Source: Gymnorhina tibicen
Lineage: Eukaryota; Chordata; Aves; Passeriformes; Artamidae
Direction of reading: 5' to 3'
Length of the DNA: 64,000 nt
NCBI GenBank assembly: GCA_013399875.1
Contig: VXAZ01002373.1
Span: 558,001-622,000 of the forward strand
Part shown: positions 53,201 through 64,000 of the stretch, piece after piece
Numbering within the stretch: position 1 is the stretch's first letter
Layout of the letters: each line of letters opens with the position of its first letter
Position numbers and translations under genes: made by a program
Notes under the pieces: generated by a model
What the model was told of the DNA's origin: nothing
What the model saw: only the letters and a program-made list of their open reading frames with translations
The model's database searches: none

Positions 53201-56200
53201 CTGTTGCCAAGCAGACAGACTCCAGCAACCCGATGGGATGCTTCTGCACCACCCCAGGCTCTCTAAGTCTTTGATGCTGTAACAAGCAAATAATAGGCAT
53301 GTCATGCTGATACAAACTCAATTATTTCACAGCTTTTTAAGTACTAAATGACTGAATCACTAGCCAAGAGGGAGAAAGACCACTGACATCGATGGGAAGA
53401 CTCACTGACTTTAGCATTTTGAATAATGCTCCAAGAAATGTGGGATTACTTATAATTAAGGGAAGGTAAGACAGAAACTGCTCTAAAGGAAACCTTGTTT
53501 TATAGCTTACATCTCTACTAGCTACATCTTTACGGAAGAAAGTTATCCAAAGCATCATCAACTGGAAGTTAGCATGAAGACCATTTCCTATGGAGTTAAA
53601 CAGTAATGTTTGCTTAGGAAAATAAGAGGTAGGCTGGAAAAAATACCCCACCTGGAATTAGAGGAAGGTAATTGGAGTAAATCCCTGCAAACAAGAAAGT
53701 TTAGAACATTCTGGTTACGGTGAAAGCAAACACCACACAGCTTCCCACTTCTTAGGAGAGGCACTACATTTGTCTTTGGAAACAACCTGTAGCACAATCT
53801 ACCTCACTAGAAACAACTGAACTGAATCAATACAGAACTGCTTTACCTTTCCTAGTGTCACCTTCAATGTCACCTAATACAGCATAATTAAGTGCAAATG
53901 AAATTGTTGTTAGAGAGAACAACCTGTTGTTTCTGGTAATGATCAGTTAGAAGCTGTGCTTGCGGGGAGAAGCCAGAAGGTTGTTAATTACATCTCCGTA
54001 TGAATGAAATGCACCTTCTAAGAGTAAAGGGAGCCCAAAGATGAGCAGATTCCTGCTGTTTGCCTGTCAAGACTGCAGCTGTGGAATACATAATTAAGAA
54101 GAAAGTAATCAGAAATCAATTTGAAAAAATGCTAACGAGATATTAAGAACCTTCTGAAATCTGTAGAAGTGCCTTAAAAAAGAGATCTGAAAAGCTTCTA
54201 TAGAAGATGTTGAACAGTTTCAGCACAGGAAGTGAGTGTCTTTATGTATAAGGACACATAAGGTCTTGGGGTTTAGGAACTGACAGAAACTGGCTTCTAT
54301 TCTTAGACTTTCTTTGTATTTTGCAATAACCTTAAAATTTAGTATGTTGATCCTAAATTAGCTAGTGAAACTCAAAAGGCCAGATCAGGAGCTTGGCACA
54401 TTTGAAGTGCTCCTTAAGTGTTACATAACAAGCAAGAGTGGAAATTAAGCAGTCTGTAGACCTTACATTACACCCTTGCACAAAATTAATTTTGCCCGGA
54501 AGCCTGTAAAGAACTTTGCTATGGCCAGGCAGAAATCACTGCTTACCAGCCAGGGGAGACCATTTGTTACGTGGGTTAAGTTATAATTTTAACTACTGTC
54601 TCCCCCTCCAAAAAAGGCCATGAGGTTTGCTACAGTGCGTGTGGCACAGTGATGAAAATTAGGCATTTGGAAAAGCTCTGGATTGAGGGAGATCCCAGCC
54701 AGCTCCTTCAAAGAGAAGTGCTTGCTACAGAAATAACTTACTGGAAGCTCTGCACATTGTGTTGTATCTGCATGTGGCTGTTTGTTTGGAGACATTAGTA
54801 GTCAGGGCAATGAAGAAATCTTTAAATAGGATCTGAGCCCTGCTATGGTAGGGTTTTGACCACCACACAGATTCTATCAAGCTGAATCTGCTGGGGAAAA
54901 CCAAGGAGGGCAAATTAGCTGTATGTCATCTTCTGAGCAAATATGCTTATTTCAAGTATGCTAAGCAATAGCTTATTTCAGCAACTGCACGGGAAGATCT
55001 TCTAAAGCTACCACTTCTGTAGAGGAACGTCATTATAGCAGGAAGAAATTAAATCCAGCTCTCCTGACCTCAGTCATCTAAAAACCAGGCACTGGGTATA
55101 AAGGAGGTAGACAAGCATTCTCTAAAATCAAAGCAGAGAGATATAACCCCTCCCATGACAGAGGGATTCATTGCCATCTAAAGAAAGCATCTGAGACAAA
55201 TCAAATGAGCTCCCCCTGGGAGAGGCCTCTCTGCGGATAATGGAGGGAACACAGACACCAGGCAAGATACTGAAATCTGTGAGTCTAAATCTAAGTCACA
55301 GGAATCCTACCTTTCATGAGCAAAGATTGTGTTTTAGTGGGAATAATTTAAGACATAACATAGATATACAGGAAAAATTAAATATAAAATATAAATGAGG
55401 AGAAATAAAGGATCTTTCCCCTGAGAAACAAGCATTAAGAACTAATATACTTAAAAGTCTGTTTAGAAAACCTTGAGCATACAGCTCATTAAATAAATAA
55501 AGAGTAAAGCATGCAAACAAGGAGTAAAGCGTACATATACCTACATTACTCATATACAGTTGTTTAGTATGGTAGAAAACCATCTTACTTCCACTGGATT
55601 ATGCTTTCTTGATTTGCTTAGTTACTGGCTGGAAGCTGCCCATCCAGGGCATCACTGTGGAGGAGGTGTGGTGTTCCTGCTGTGCAGCACCTCTCTGGCT
55701 TCCCAGTGCTCACACCTCATAGGAGCATCTCAGCCAGAATCTTATGTCCACTCTGCCACCGCCTCAGCCCACACACTAGTTTACCTGGATTGTTAATTTG
55801 TGATATGGCTACTTCTAGCCAGGCTTTGTGGAGGAAAGTTTTTTCATACCTATTGTCTCTGACATTACTTGCCACTTATAGTTTTCATTTATTCAAGTTC
55901 CTACTAGCACGACTTACATCAGTCTAGGCAGTTAAGTCACATAACCTTAATGTAACCGTCTCTATGGAGACCTATATAGTTCAATCTAGAGGCTATCAGC
56001 TATCCACCAACTAAATAAATATTTATTATGTTTGTATCAACTATGTGTAGTTCTTTTGAATAATTAAAAGGTTGCATGCTAAATTGCAAATAAAGCTACA
56101 GGTACTGCATTAGAATTTCATTACAATTCCTTTTTTCTCTTGAGTAGGAAAACTCGTTAGAAAAAAGGGGTGAGACATTCAAATGTTCATTCAGAGGAAG

Positions 56201-57092
56201 AATTTCAGATGATACATAGGTGATTAGCTGTTGAATACTTGTTATTGTTAATGTGAATGGCTGGTATAATTCCCTTACTATCACACTGCAAAATTACCCT
56301 TGACACCATCTTCTGTAATGTGATGAGCATTATTGTATAGACTGAATTTCTAATACTCTAATGAATTTTGTTTGGTGAGACAGACCGTGAAAAGGAAAAA
56401 AGTAAGCACCTCTTTGACACGCATGATTTCTTCCATGTTTGCTTCTTGAGGTAATGTCTGGATTGTGATTTCTTTGTTGGGTAGTTCAGTACATTAAAAT
56501 AAGCTAATGCAGCATTAACTAAGCACTAATAGGCCATTAAAGACAAACTTTTATACTGGAGAAAAGAAAAACATTTCAAATGTAAATATAAGTCAATTTT
56601 GTATGCATGAATTTTTGCTATCTGATGCTATTTGTATTAATAATTAATACTTGTGTTTCATCAGGATTTTATCAGGCTTAAAAGATAGCCAAACTTTCTT
56701 GGCTGAGTATTACTCTCTTTCTTTGCAAATGGTTCAAGAGGCCAAGATAACACTGTGCATTTCTTTATCCTCTCCTGCTGACTACCTGGCAAGAGGATGG
56801 ACCCCACCGAGCAATGATGCTGGCGGCACCACAAGTAATCCAACAGCAAACAATCATTGAAATGTGTCCTGCTGTCTGAAGCCCTTAGGATCTGCATGAC
56901 AATCAGCAAATGTTTTCTCCTAGTTAGGGGCATAGACTAATAGTCCCAGGGCATTTATTCAAAGTGCAGATACATGCACAGTCATCCTGGGAAGTTCATA
57001 ACCTTGCTAAGAGCCCCTACACACAAACCTTTAGCAAGTACAAAAGCAAAGTCTTTTGTGGATCTGATTCAAACTAACTTTCTTGCTCCAGC
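47259..57092. other. Unique non-coding DNA, no gene recognised
   Basis: Almost 10 kb without a recognisable exon, RNA gene or repeat. An isolated CpG cluster with a GCGGCCGC site sits near 48268-48276, far too short for an island. A 75-codon minus-strand frame at 52888-53115 reads somewhat like protein but lacks a good splice acceptor and matches nothing I know. Conserved non-coding elements could be present but cannot be judged without comparison to other genomes. Confidence 0.5.
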
Positions 57093-57240
57093 ATCCATCA
57101 CAAAATGACGGAAGTGTATCCTGGAAGGGCCCGGGGTGTCATAGAGTTCCCTGTCCCCCTGAGGCAGGACCCCCCACGCCAAGGTGATCAGGTCTTTGCC
57201 AAGGGCCGTCTGGGCCGGAGTGTCTCAGCTCCTTGAGCAG
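57093..57240 (-). mobile_element. Diverged CR1 LINE 3' fragment
   Basis: The + strand shows the CR1 3'-end order in degenerate form: ATCACAAAATGAC, then CTGGAAGGGCCCGGGGTGTC, then TGAGGCAGGACCCCC, then GATCAGGTCTTTGCCAAGGG and GTCTCAGCTCC. These correspond to the usual AGAATGG, TTGGAAGGGACC...GGTCATCTAG, GCAGGACC and GATCAGGTTGCTCAGGGCC segments. It is GC-richer than its surroundings. Similarity is moderate and boundaries are approximate. Confidence 0.6.
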
Positions 57241-58923
57241 CTGGCCCCATATTACACATCCTCCACATCTGAGAAATGAAGGTTATCCTGAGGTTGCTCC
57301 TAGCCAAGCATCAAGGTGAGAGTCTGTTTTATAAGGAAATACGCCCTTTTTTGTGTTGAAGAGCTATTTGATGGGAATAATTTCCCAACCAGAGTTTCAG
57401 TAAAACACAGTGAGTCTCCTCTTAGTGTGTGTGGGGGGTTTTGTTAGGTTACTCACATTGTACCTTATAAATAGTGTGCATGGCTATAGCTAGTGATCCT
57501 GGCCCTCTGCTAACCTTTGATCATCTCTTTTGCCAGGGAATATACAAGGTAATATAAGGCTAGCTTGTTGTTCACAATCAGTGATAAATCTTTTGGGAAG
57601 TAAAGGCTTTTTTCTCCATTCCAGTAAAGATGAGGACCTAACTGTACTAGGAGTTGTATTACACTTATCCTTATATACCAGACAGTCCACTGAAATCAAA
57701 AGGAGTACTTGCTGTGCCTAAACTTACAAATGCACCATGCTTTTATCAGATCTGGGCTTGTGGCAGATATAGTTTAAGAGATTATCTCTGAATTTATCCA
57801 TCTACACAGCTGACAAGAGCAAAAGAGAATGTGAATAGATGGTGAATACAATGGTTTTCATTTCCTAAACCAACTCTCCAGATAATTTCCTAATGAGGGA
57901 ATCTGTCTGAGTTGTTGCAACTACGTAAGCTATTTATTGCATTTGGCTTTGGTATAGATAATCGTGATAATAATATTTCCCCATAGCAAAATGCCATACT
58001 AAGGCAGGGGCATGATTTCCATCTGTCTTTCTCAGCTTGGGGGTTTTTTGTTTGTTTTTTAAATCCATTCTTTCAGATAGGAGCTGCTCACATAATCAAA
58101 GTCCAAGACATATTTTTGGGCTTTACTGATTTAGTGATTCGGTTGCCTGCCTTCTCCATACTCAGGGGGATCTTTATTGTAGAGAGTTATCAAAATGTTT
58201 TGTGTTAGCATTTAAGTGCCACTGTGCATATGTACCACATAACTGCAAAGGGGCAGAAAGGATATTTTTCTCACATAGAGAGTGAACAGGACATCAGAAC
58301 AAATTTCTTGCTTAAGTCAAGTTTCCATGTGAGAATCAAATAAGATTTTGGTCAAAATCAAAGCACAAAACCAACTAGCTCATTATCAGTACTTGCCCAG
58401 CACCATTCCACCTAGTCCTAAATGGGAGACAGGCCTGTCTCAGAACTTGGAGGCAGCACTGTTTTGAGGTGGGTTTGATGCAGCAGAATCAGGATCCCCA
58501 CTTTTAGATCACTGGAAATCTAAAAGCCACATTGAACAGATGCTTTGATTATAGTCTTTTCTAATTATTAACTGTATTTAATTGGAATGAGCCCTGATAA
58601 TCCAATACTTTCAATTCAGAATGATAAATATTTTCTCATCTTTGAAACGTCAGTGTAGCAGAAATATTGTTTGTGTCTGAAAAGTGCCATTTTAACATGT
58701 GGCACATTTGGAAATTAAATCTGCTCCTGTGTCTCCTCAAGACTGAAGCAGATAATGTTAAGTGCTCTCATTTTTCATCTCCTTAAGATATTTTTGTCTG
58801 GATGAGTCATTAGGTATTCTGGTCACTCCTGTTACCAGTGCAGTTATGAATTTCACAGGCAAATGTCAATTGTGAAATTTCTCCGTGACAACCATTTTCA
58901 TTGCAGAGAATGTTTAAGTCATT
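57241..58923. other. Unique AT-rich non-coding DNA
   Basis: No exon, RNA gene or repeat recognised. Open frames are under 65 codons. Confidence 0.55.
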
Positions 58924-60360
58924 GTAGAAATATGGAAACCAGCCCTGGCAGGGTATTTGAGGGGTCATGTAGTCCACCCCATGCCCCAGAGCAGGCTCAG
59001 CTCTGCCAAGTTATCCCTGGCAGAGGCTGGTCTAATCTGCCTCTGAGATACTCCCCTGTCTGTGCCCACCATCCCTGCAACTTACAGCTTCCTGGGAAGA
59101 CAGACAGCCATGGTGTTAGGTTATTTGAAATCTATTGTTTAACATAAGCACTCCATGTGGCATATTTTTTGAGACCATGTCTCCTCATTCTGTGATCCAT
59201 GGTCTGCAGAACATTTCTACAAATGCTGAAGCTTTTATTACATTTCTCCTCAGCTTTCTCTTGCCTCAGAGCCCCAGTCTTGCCTCCAAGACTGTGGGCT
59301 CTTGGCCTTTATCTTTCTGCTTCTGCTCTAGTCCCATCTTTTTTAAAGCACAGCTGAGATGTTACTAGTTACAACAAAGAGAGAATGTGTCTTCCATACA
59401 ACTCCTTTATGCATCTCGCTGTGAAGCTGCATTGTCATAGCAGTGCTACATCATTGACCCAGGTCATCCACACCCAGAGGCTTTAACAAACAGCAGTTTT
59501 CTGGTCCACAAGTTCCCATCTTGTATTTTTGATGCCTAAATTATCTATTTCAGACTACTTCAGTTATTCAAAATAATTTAGAATTCCTGTTGCATCCTCC
59601 AGCTTGTGTCCTGTACAAGAGAGCTCCATTGTCTACTGTCCAAACCATTAAATATTGAATAATACCAGGCCCAGGAGAAACTCTAGCAGAGATTTACTCA
59701 TCCTTTTCTCTAGAAGTATAGTCTTCCAGTCACTTGTACAACAATTTCACAGTGTTTTCAGTAAAACTCTTTCCTTAACATGCTTATGAGACTCCCTTGG
59801 GAAGCAAAGACAAAAGCAGTGGCTAATATACAGAAAGCTGCTACTCTGGCACTCAGCAGCATACCGTATTTTTCTTTGTCCTCATGTTCTAGCAAATGTT
59901 CTTTCCAAATATTTTTTCTGTTATTTTTCTTGTTACCTCCTGTGTTAATTCTACTGTATGCTATGCCTTGGCCTTTCTGATTCTGTCCTTGTAGGTTTGT
60001 GCTAGTCTTACATATATCTTCCTAGTAACTTGACCGACTTTCAATGCCAAATAATTTTCAGGTCACTGAAAAACTCCTGAGTCAGCAGAAGTGGCTTCTT
60101 ACTACACTTCTTGAATCTCCTTTGTAGGAAATAATCTGTGCTTGTCTTTTTGAAGGTACCTTTTTAAGAGCTTCCTTTAAACTTCCTTTTTCTTCCTGTG
60201 TTTCTTCTCTCTCAAATCTCAAGTTGACTGATGCTCTACTTCCTCAAATCCCTTATTTTTATTTTACTGCTTTTCATTTATTCTCTTGCTCGATGTCAGG
60301 AATACTGCTCTTTATGATCCCGGTCACAAGGCTTGCCTTCTCCCTTCACCCTCTGGACCA
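58924..60360 (-). mobile_element. Ancient, heavily decayed CR1-type LINE spanning 3' end and ORF2
   Basis: Three parts of one antisense element can be traced. At 58924-59110 the + strand has a CR1 3'-end pattern (GGGGTCATGTAGTCCACCCC, GAGCAGGCTCAGCTCTGCC, AGTTATCCCTGGCAGAGGCT). At about 59650-59810 the minus strand shows fragments of the RT palm (AF...LISMLRK, then a degraded GVSPGPG stretch). At 59964-60100 it encodes the basic linker between endonuclease and RT: DRIRKAKA and KKPLLLTQEFFSDLK, resembling the usual RKYGKRPPWLNQEIFNDLK type of segment. Frames are broken many times and large pieces are missing. This explains the strongly pyrimidine-rich + strand here. Weak similarity may continue to about 60700. 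It appears older than the other CR1 copies in the window. Confidence 0.6.
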
Positions 60361-63300
60361 ACCTCTCTTCTCTTGGCAGAAAAAAGATCCAAAGGAGCCT
60401 TTCCTTTCTGGAGAAACAGATAATAATCTCCATTGCAGCAGGGCTGTTTCCCCTCCTTTTTATGCTCAAAGAGTACTGATGCTCATAGCAGACAGACACA
60501 ACCACACGCACACCTCAGGAACGTGCCTCTCTCTCCACTTACCAGGAATAAATCATAAATGTATCATGTCCCTTCACTTATCAAATCAGTTAAGAAATAA
60601 TTCTGATTGTGAATTATGTTTTTCTTCAATTAGTTTTTCATGTTTCTTATATTAGCATACAGACCTCCAAGGTAGTCATCCCACTCTTTTCTTTCTTGTC
60701 CCTTTTCATTCCCGGGGGAGTTTAGTGCTCTGTTTTCAGAACATGCAGGATCCGCCTCTTTATTAGTTGGCTCGGGCTGTGCCTGATAATGTTCCCACTT
60801 CTCTGTGTGAGATGTACTCTTTTTCTTCAAGTATTACTGCTTCCTCAGCGGGAAGCTGCAGTCTTTGCCAAGTCCTGCCTCCTGGCCACCCCATCCTCTC
60901 CAGATGCTGATTTCTGCCCTGGCCTTTGCCCTCACATGGAGGTGCTGGGGAGAGCAAACCTTACCCCTCCTTCCCAATACCCACAGCAAAGTGCTCACTC
61001 TCAGCTTTCCCAGGGGCTCGTTTAATGGGAGAGGTTTTCTACCAGGTCTGGTCCAAGCTCTCAACATACACTGTTCCTTCTGGGATGTCAGGTTAGATCT
61101 GCAAGCAGACACCTCTGTCACCTTCATCCTCCCTCCTTGGCAGCCTCCCAATTTTGCATATCTTAGACTAACAACGTAGAGTCTCCTCAAATCTTACGAG
61201 GGGTGATTATTCACTTGGTAGCAAGGCTGAGCCTGGATAACTACATACATAGTGCTGAAGAATCTTACTGAAATACAGTGCAGTAACATCATAAGTGCAC
61301 TGTACCCTCCCAGCTTTCATCAACACAAGAGTGGTTTCTTGCCAATGGTCATGTCACTTTACTGTTTTTATAACAGGGGACACTTCCATGTCCCTGCTTC
61401 AGCAGAATGTCTAAACACAAATTATCCAAAGCCAAAAATTAATGCTGAAATGATGTCTATTTCTTGCCTGAGTGTAGACAAATGTCAATGTGTAGAATTA
61501 CTTTTACTAAAAAATAATCTGTGCTACTAAATACCCTGGAAGTCATAGGTGAGAACAAAAACTGTTCTTATTATAAAGTCTGAATTTCATTCCAGCTTGC
61601 GAAGTATTGAACACTTTTTCTCTCTGACCCTGTTTCTGAAGATCTCAAATTATATGAGATTCCAAAATTTTATTAAAAACCAAGCAATTATTTCAGCAAT
61701 AAAAACAGCAAACTGAAAGAGCTCTGATTTGTCTTTTTTTTTTATCCTGTTATTTGAAAGTGAATTTTGTGACTAATGATTTTGAACTGTTTGGACTTGC
61801 CATAGTGCCAAGTAAGTGTGGCAAATGCTTGCAGGATTGAGGCCATTAGCTCAAGGTTCTGAATAGCTGAATTAGCACTGCAAAATAGGTAAAATCGACT
61901 GAGATTTGGAATCTTGTTCCTAAAGATTGTTAAAGTACAACATTTAGAATGAAGAAATCCTTTAATACAGTGACTAGCAAATTCCTCCTGGGTTAGAATG
62001 TGATATTTAACCTTCTAAACAGTTCCACTTAGTACAGAAAAGCAGCTGGAGAGATTTTCTTACACAGGGGAGGATGCTTCCATATTTTAATGAGAAAATA
62101 GGATTCTCACTATGGTATTGCTATTGCCTCAACATGCCATAGTTAAACTCTCATGCTCAAGGCTACAAGAATTAAGTAATTTCTTTGGTCCACTGAAGTT
62201 GAAGCTAAAACAGGAACACCTTTCTCCATCCCCATTTACAGCAACAGCAGGGATATCAGAGTGACCATGGCAGGGAGCAGATGGCAGAACACCGCTTGCT
62301 GCAGGCACAGGTGATGCAGGTGAGCACCACCTGTAATTTAGCACCACTGCCATCCTCGTCTTACCTCCCAGCAGCACCTGTGGAGGGAGAGAGGTAAAGC
62401 TGTTGCATCCAGACACAAACAAGCACAAAAGTCCGTGGGAAAAAATAAAAATCCTTTCTGGGTCCCAAATCCAGTATTTCTAGATAAAAGGGATTTAGAC
62501 TGCAGTGTTTTTCTTCTCTAAGATGTACAGATGGGAATGATCAGTTTGAAATTAAACTGTATTCTGCTGAATTTCTAGATGCCTTTTTACAGCACTGTGC
62601 TCTGGGCCACATCCTCACCATTCACACTTTTGGGAAATAGTTCTTAGCTGCTCAAATAATTTTTGCTAAAATGTGATTTGTGTTATTGATGCTGTTTTTC
62701 CAAGCTGTCAGGTGTCAGCGTTTCCACAAACTGCCCACTGGCGAGCAGTGAGTGACTAGAGCTCAGAGGTGTTGTGCCAGGCTCAAGTTTGTGGTTAGTC
62801 TATGGAGAATGAAAATGTGTTTCAAGAGTGGCAAGGCTGTCAAACATTTCATTATCAGAATGGATAAAACACTTGAGAAGTAATTGCATTGAGTAAAATG
62901 GCTACAAGTGGTAAACCACTTCTCAAGGCCCATTGTGAGCTTATGTCATAAGATAGGAGGCCAAAACTTGCCTTCCCATGTGTCGTTGTTGTTATCAAGA
63001 GTACACAGATGTCACTCAAAGAGGAATCATTTAGGAGCATCTTCCATTTGCTCCTTGTGCCATCTTATTCAGTAAGCAGGCTAATAAGATTCTTTCTTCT
63101 GACTGTGAAAATGAGAAATAGTCAGTGCTTGGTTGCTCCTTAAATGGCACCTTTCATTCTGATGGCACATTAACTCAGAGGTCATGTTCAGGTGTCAGGA
63201 TGCTTTTGCTATACATTTAGGATGGTAGGACTTTTCTATCCACTCAGTGGTTCCTGATAATTTTCTATAGTATTTTAGGTAGTCATTTTGTCATGGGAAT

Positions 63301-64000
63301 TTGCTGATGGGTGTCAGAGGTGAGTGGTACCATGCAAAAAGAAAGCATTCCCTTCATTAGGCTGCAGATGCAAGTGCTTTTGGAGGCAGAGCATATACAC
63401 CCCCGCTTACTATTGCTGTGAGCTGTGTGACAACCAGTTTGCACCCTGGGACTAAAGATTTGTTCATTAGATAGCTTTCAAATAGCTCTCATTGGCCATA
63501 ATGCCCTAAATAGCTCGAGATCTGATGGCAGCAGCTATGGGCTGGCCATGAGGCACAGACATGTCCACCCAAGCTGCAGCTCCCACGAGGTTGAGCCTGA
63601 CCCACTCCTCACTCACATCCTTTGTGTGCATCCATGCGCTCAAGGGCGCGCTGCAGCTGGGCTGGGGACATTCTTCATGGGGAGAACAAATGAGAGTTTG
63701 GTACTGCTGAACAGAGCCGGGTCCGTCTGGTGCCCTCTGTTCCCTCAGGAGCTGGGAACACACATTTCCACATCTGGCAGACAGTGTCAGATCAGGTCTC
63801 CTGGGTCATGGACAGGAAGTTTTGGCCCCAGCCTTCAGCTGTAGCACTGGATGCTGCAACAGTCACATAACAACTTTTAATGGCCATGGCCTTGCCTTCA
63901 AACCTGCCCTGATTTTGTTCCCTGACCTGGCCTGTTTCTGGACAGTGCAACTAGGCCCTCACCATGCCTTGGGTGAGCTGAAAAGCTCAAAATTCACCTT
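60361..64000. other. Unique non-coding DNA to the window end
   Basis: Pyrimidine-rich up to about 61150, possibly a further remnant of the old LINE, then ordinary AT-rich sequence. A slightly GC-richer stretch at 63510-63860 contains open frames of 85-98 codons on both strands with no recognised product. No gene is supported. Confidence 0.5.

Noticed and set aside
1..64000. CRISPR arrays, prokaryotic operons, tRNA or rRNA genes, prophage
   Set aside because: No regularly spaced repeats, no cloverleaf-type box A/box B pairs and no rRNA-like sequence were seen. The repeat content is that of a bird nuclear genome.

Overview
This is about 64 kb of vertebrate nuclear DNA, almost certainly from a bird. 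The evidence is the repeat content: CR1-type LINE fragments (mostly 5'-truncated, some still encoding recognisable reverse-transcriptase peptides) and avian-type endogenous-retrovirus LTRs, with no mammalian SINEs or L1. The LTR types suggest a neoavian bird, perhaps a songbird, but I cannot name the species. There is no bacterial gene organisation, operon, CRISPR array, tRNA or rRNA. Most of the sequence looks intronic or intergenic: stops are dense in all frames, and the longest open frames outside the assembly gap are 197 codons (680-1273, +) and 179 codons (35922-36461, +), neither resembling a known protein.

Layout. 1-25.9 kb is unique AT-rich DNA with one CR1 3' end (8.85 kb) and one complete solo LTR of ERVL type (11786-12381) still flanked by a perfect 5-bp target-site duplication. 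At about 25.86-27.29 kb there is a strong CpG island, interrupted by a 675-base run of N (26153-26827). This is the only promoter-like region in the window. From 27.3 to 64 kb the DNA is again mostly unique and AT-rich, but with more repeats: an LTR plus two CR1 copies packed together (29.27-30.87 kb), an internally deleted CR1 with a broken RT domain (38.6-39.5 kb), a second ERVL-type LTR in reverse orientation (41.07-41.63 kb), further CR1 pieces (46.85, 57.1 kb) and a very old, decayed CR1 ORF2 remnant (58.9-60.4 kb).

How it may fit together. In 12 sampled lines left of the island the + strand has more A than T and more C than G, the pattern expected if the minus strand is transcribed leftward out of the island. 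I could not see the mirror-image bias on the right. Nine of the ten recognised mobile elements point toward the island, which fits divergent transcription with sense insertions lost, although the number is small. A minus-strand ORF at the right edge of the island (27131-27352) starts with a signal-peptide-like stretch and is the best candidate for a first coding exon, but it is not proven. I recognised no exon of a known gene and found no convincing novel biological system. The most interesting parts are the gapped promoter island, the orientation pattern of the repeats and the LINE/LTR remnants.
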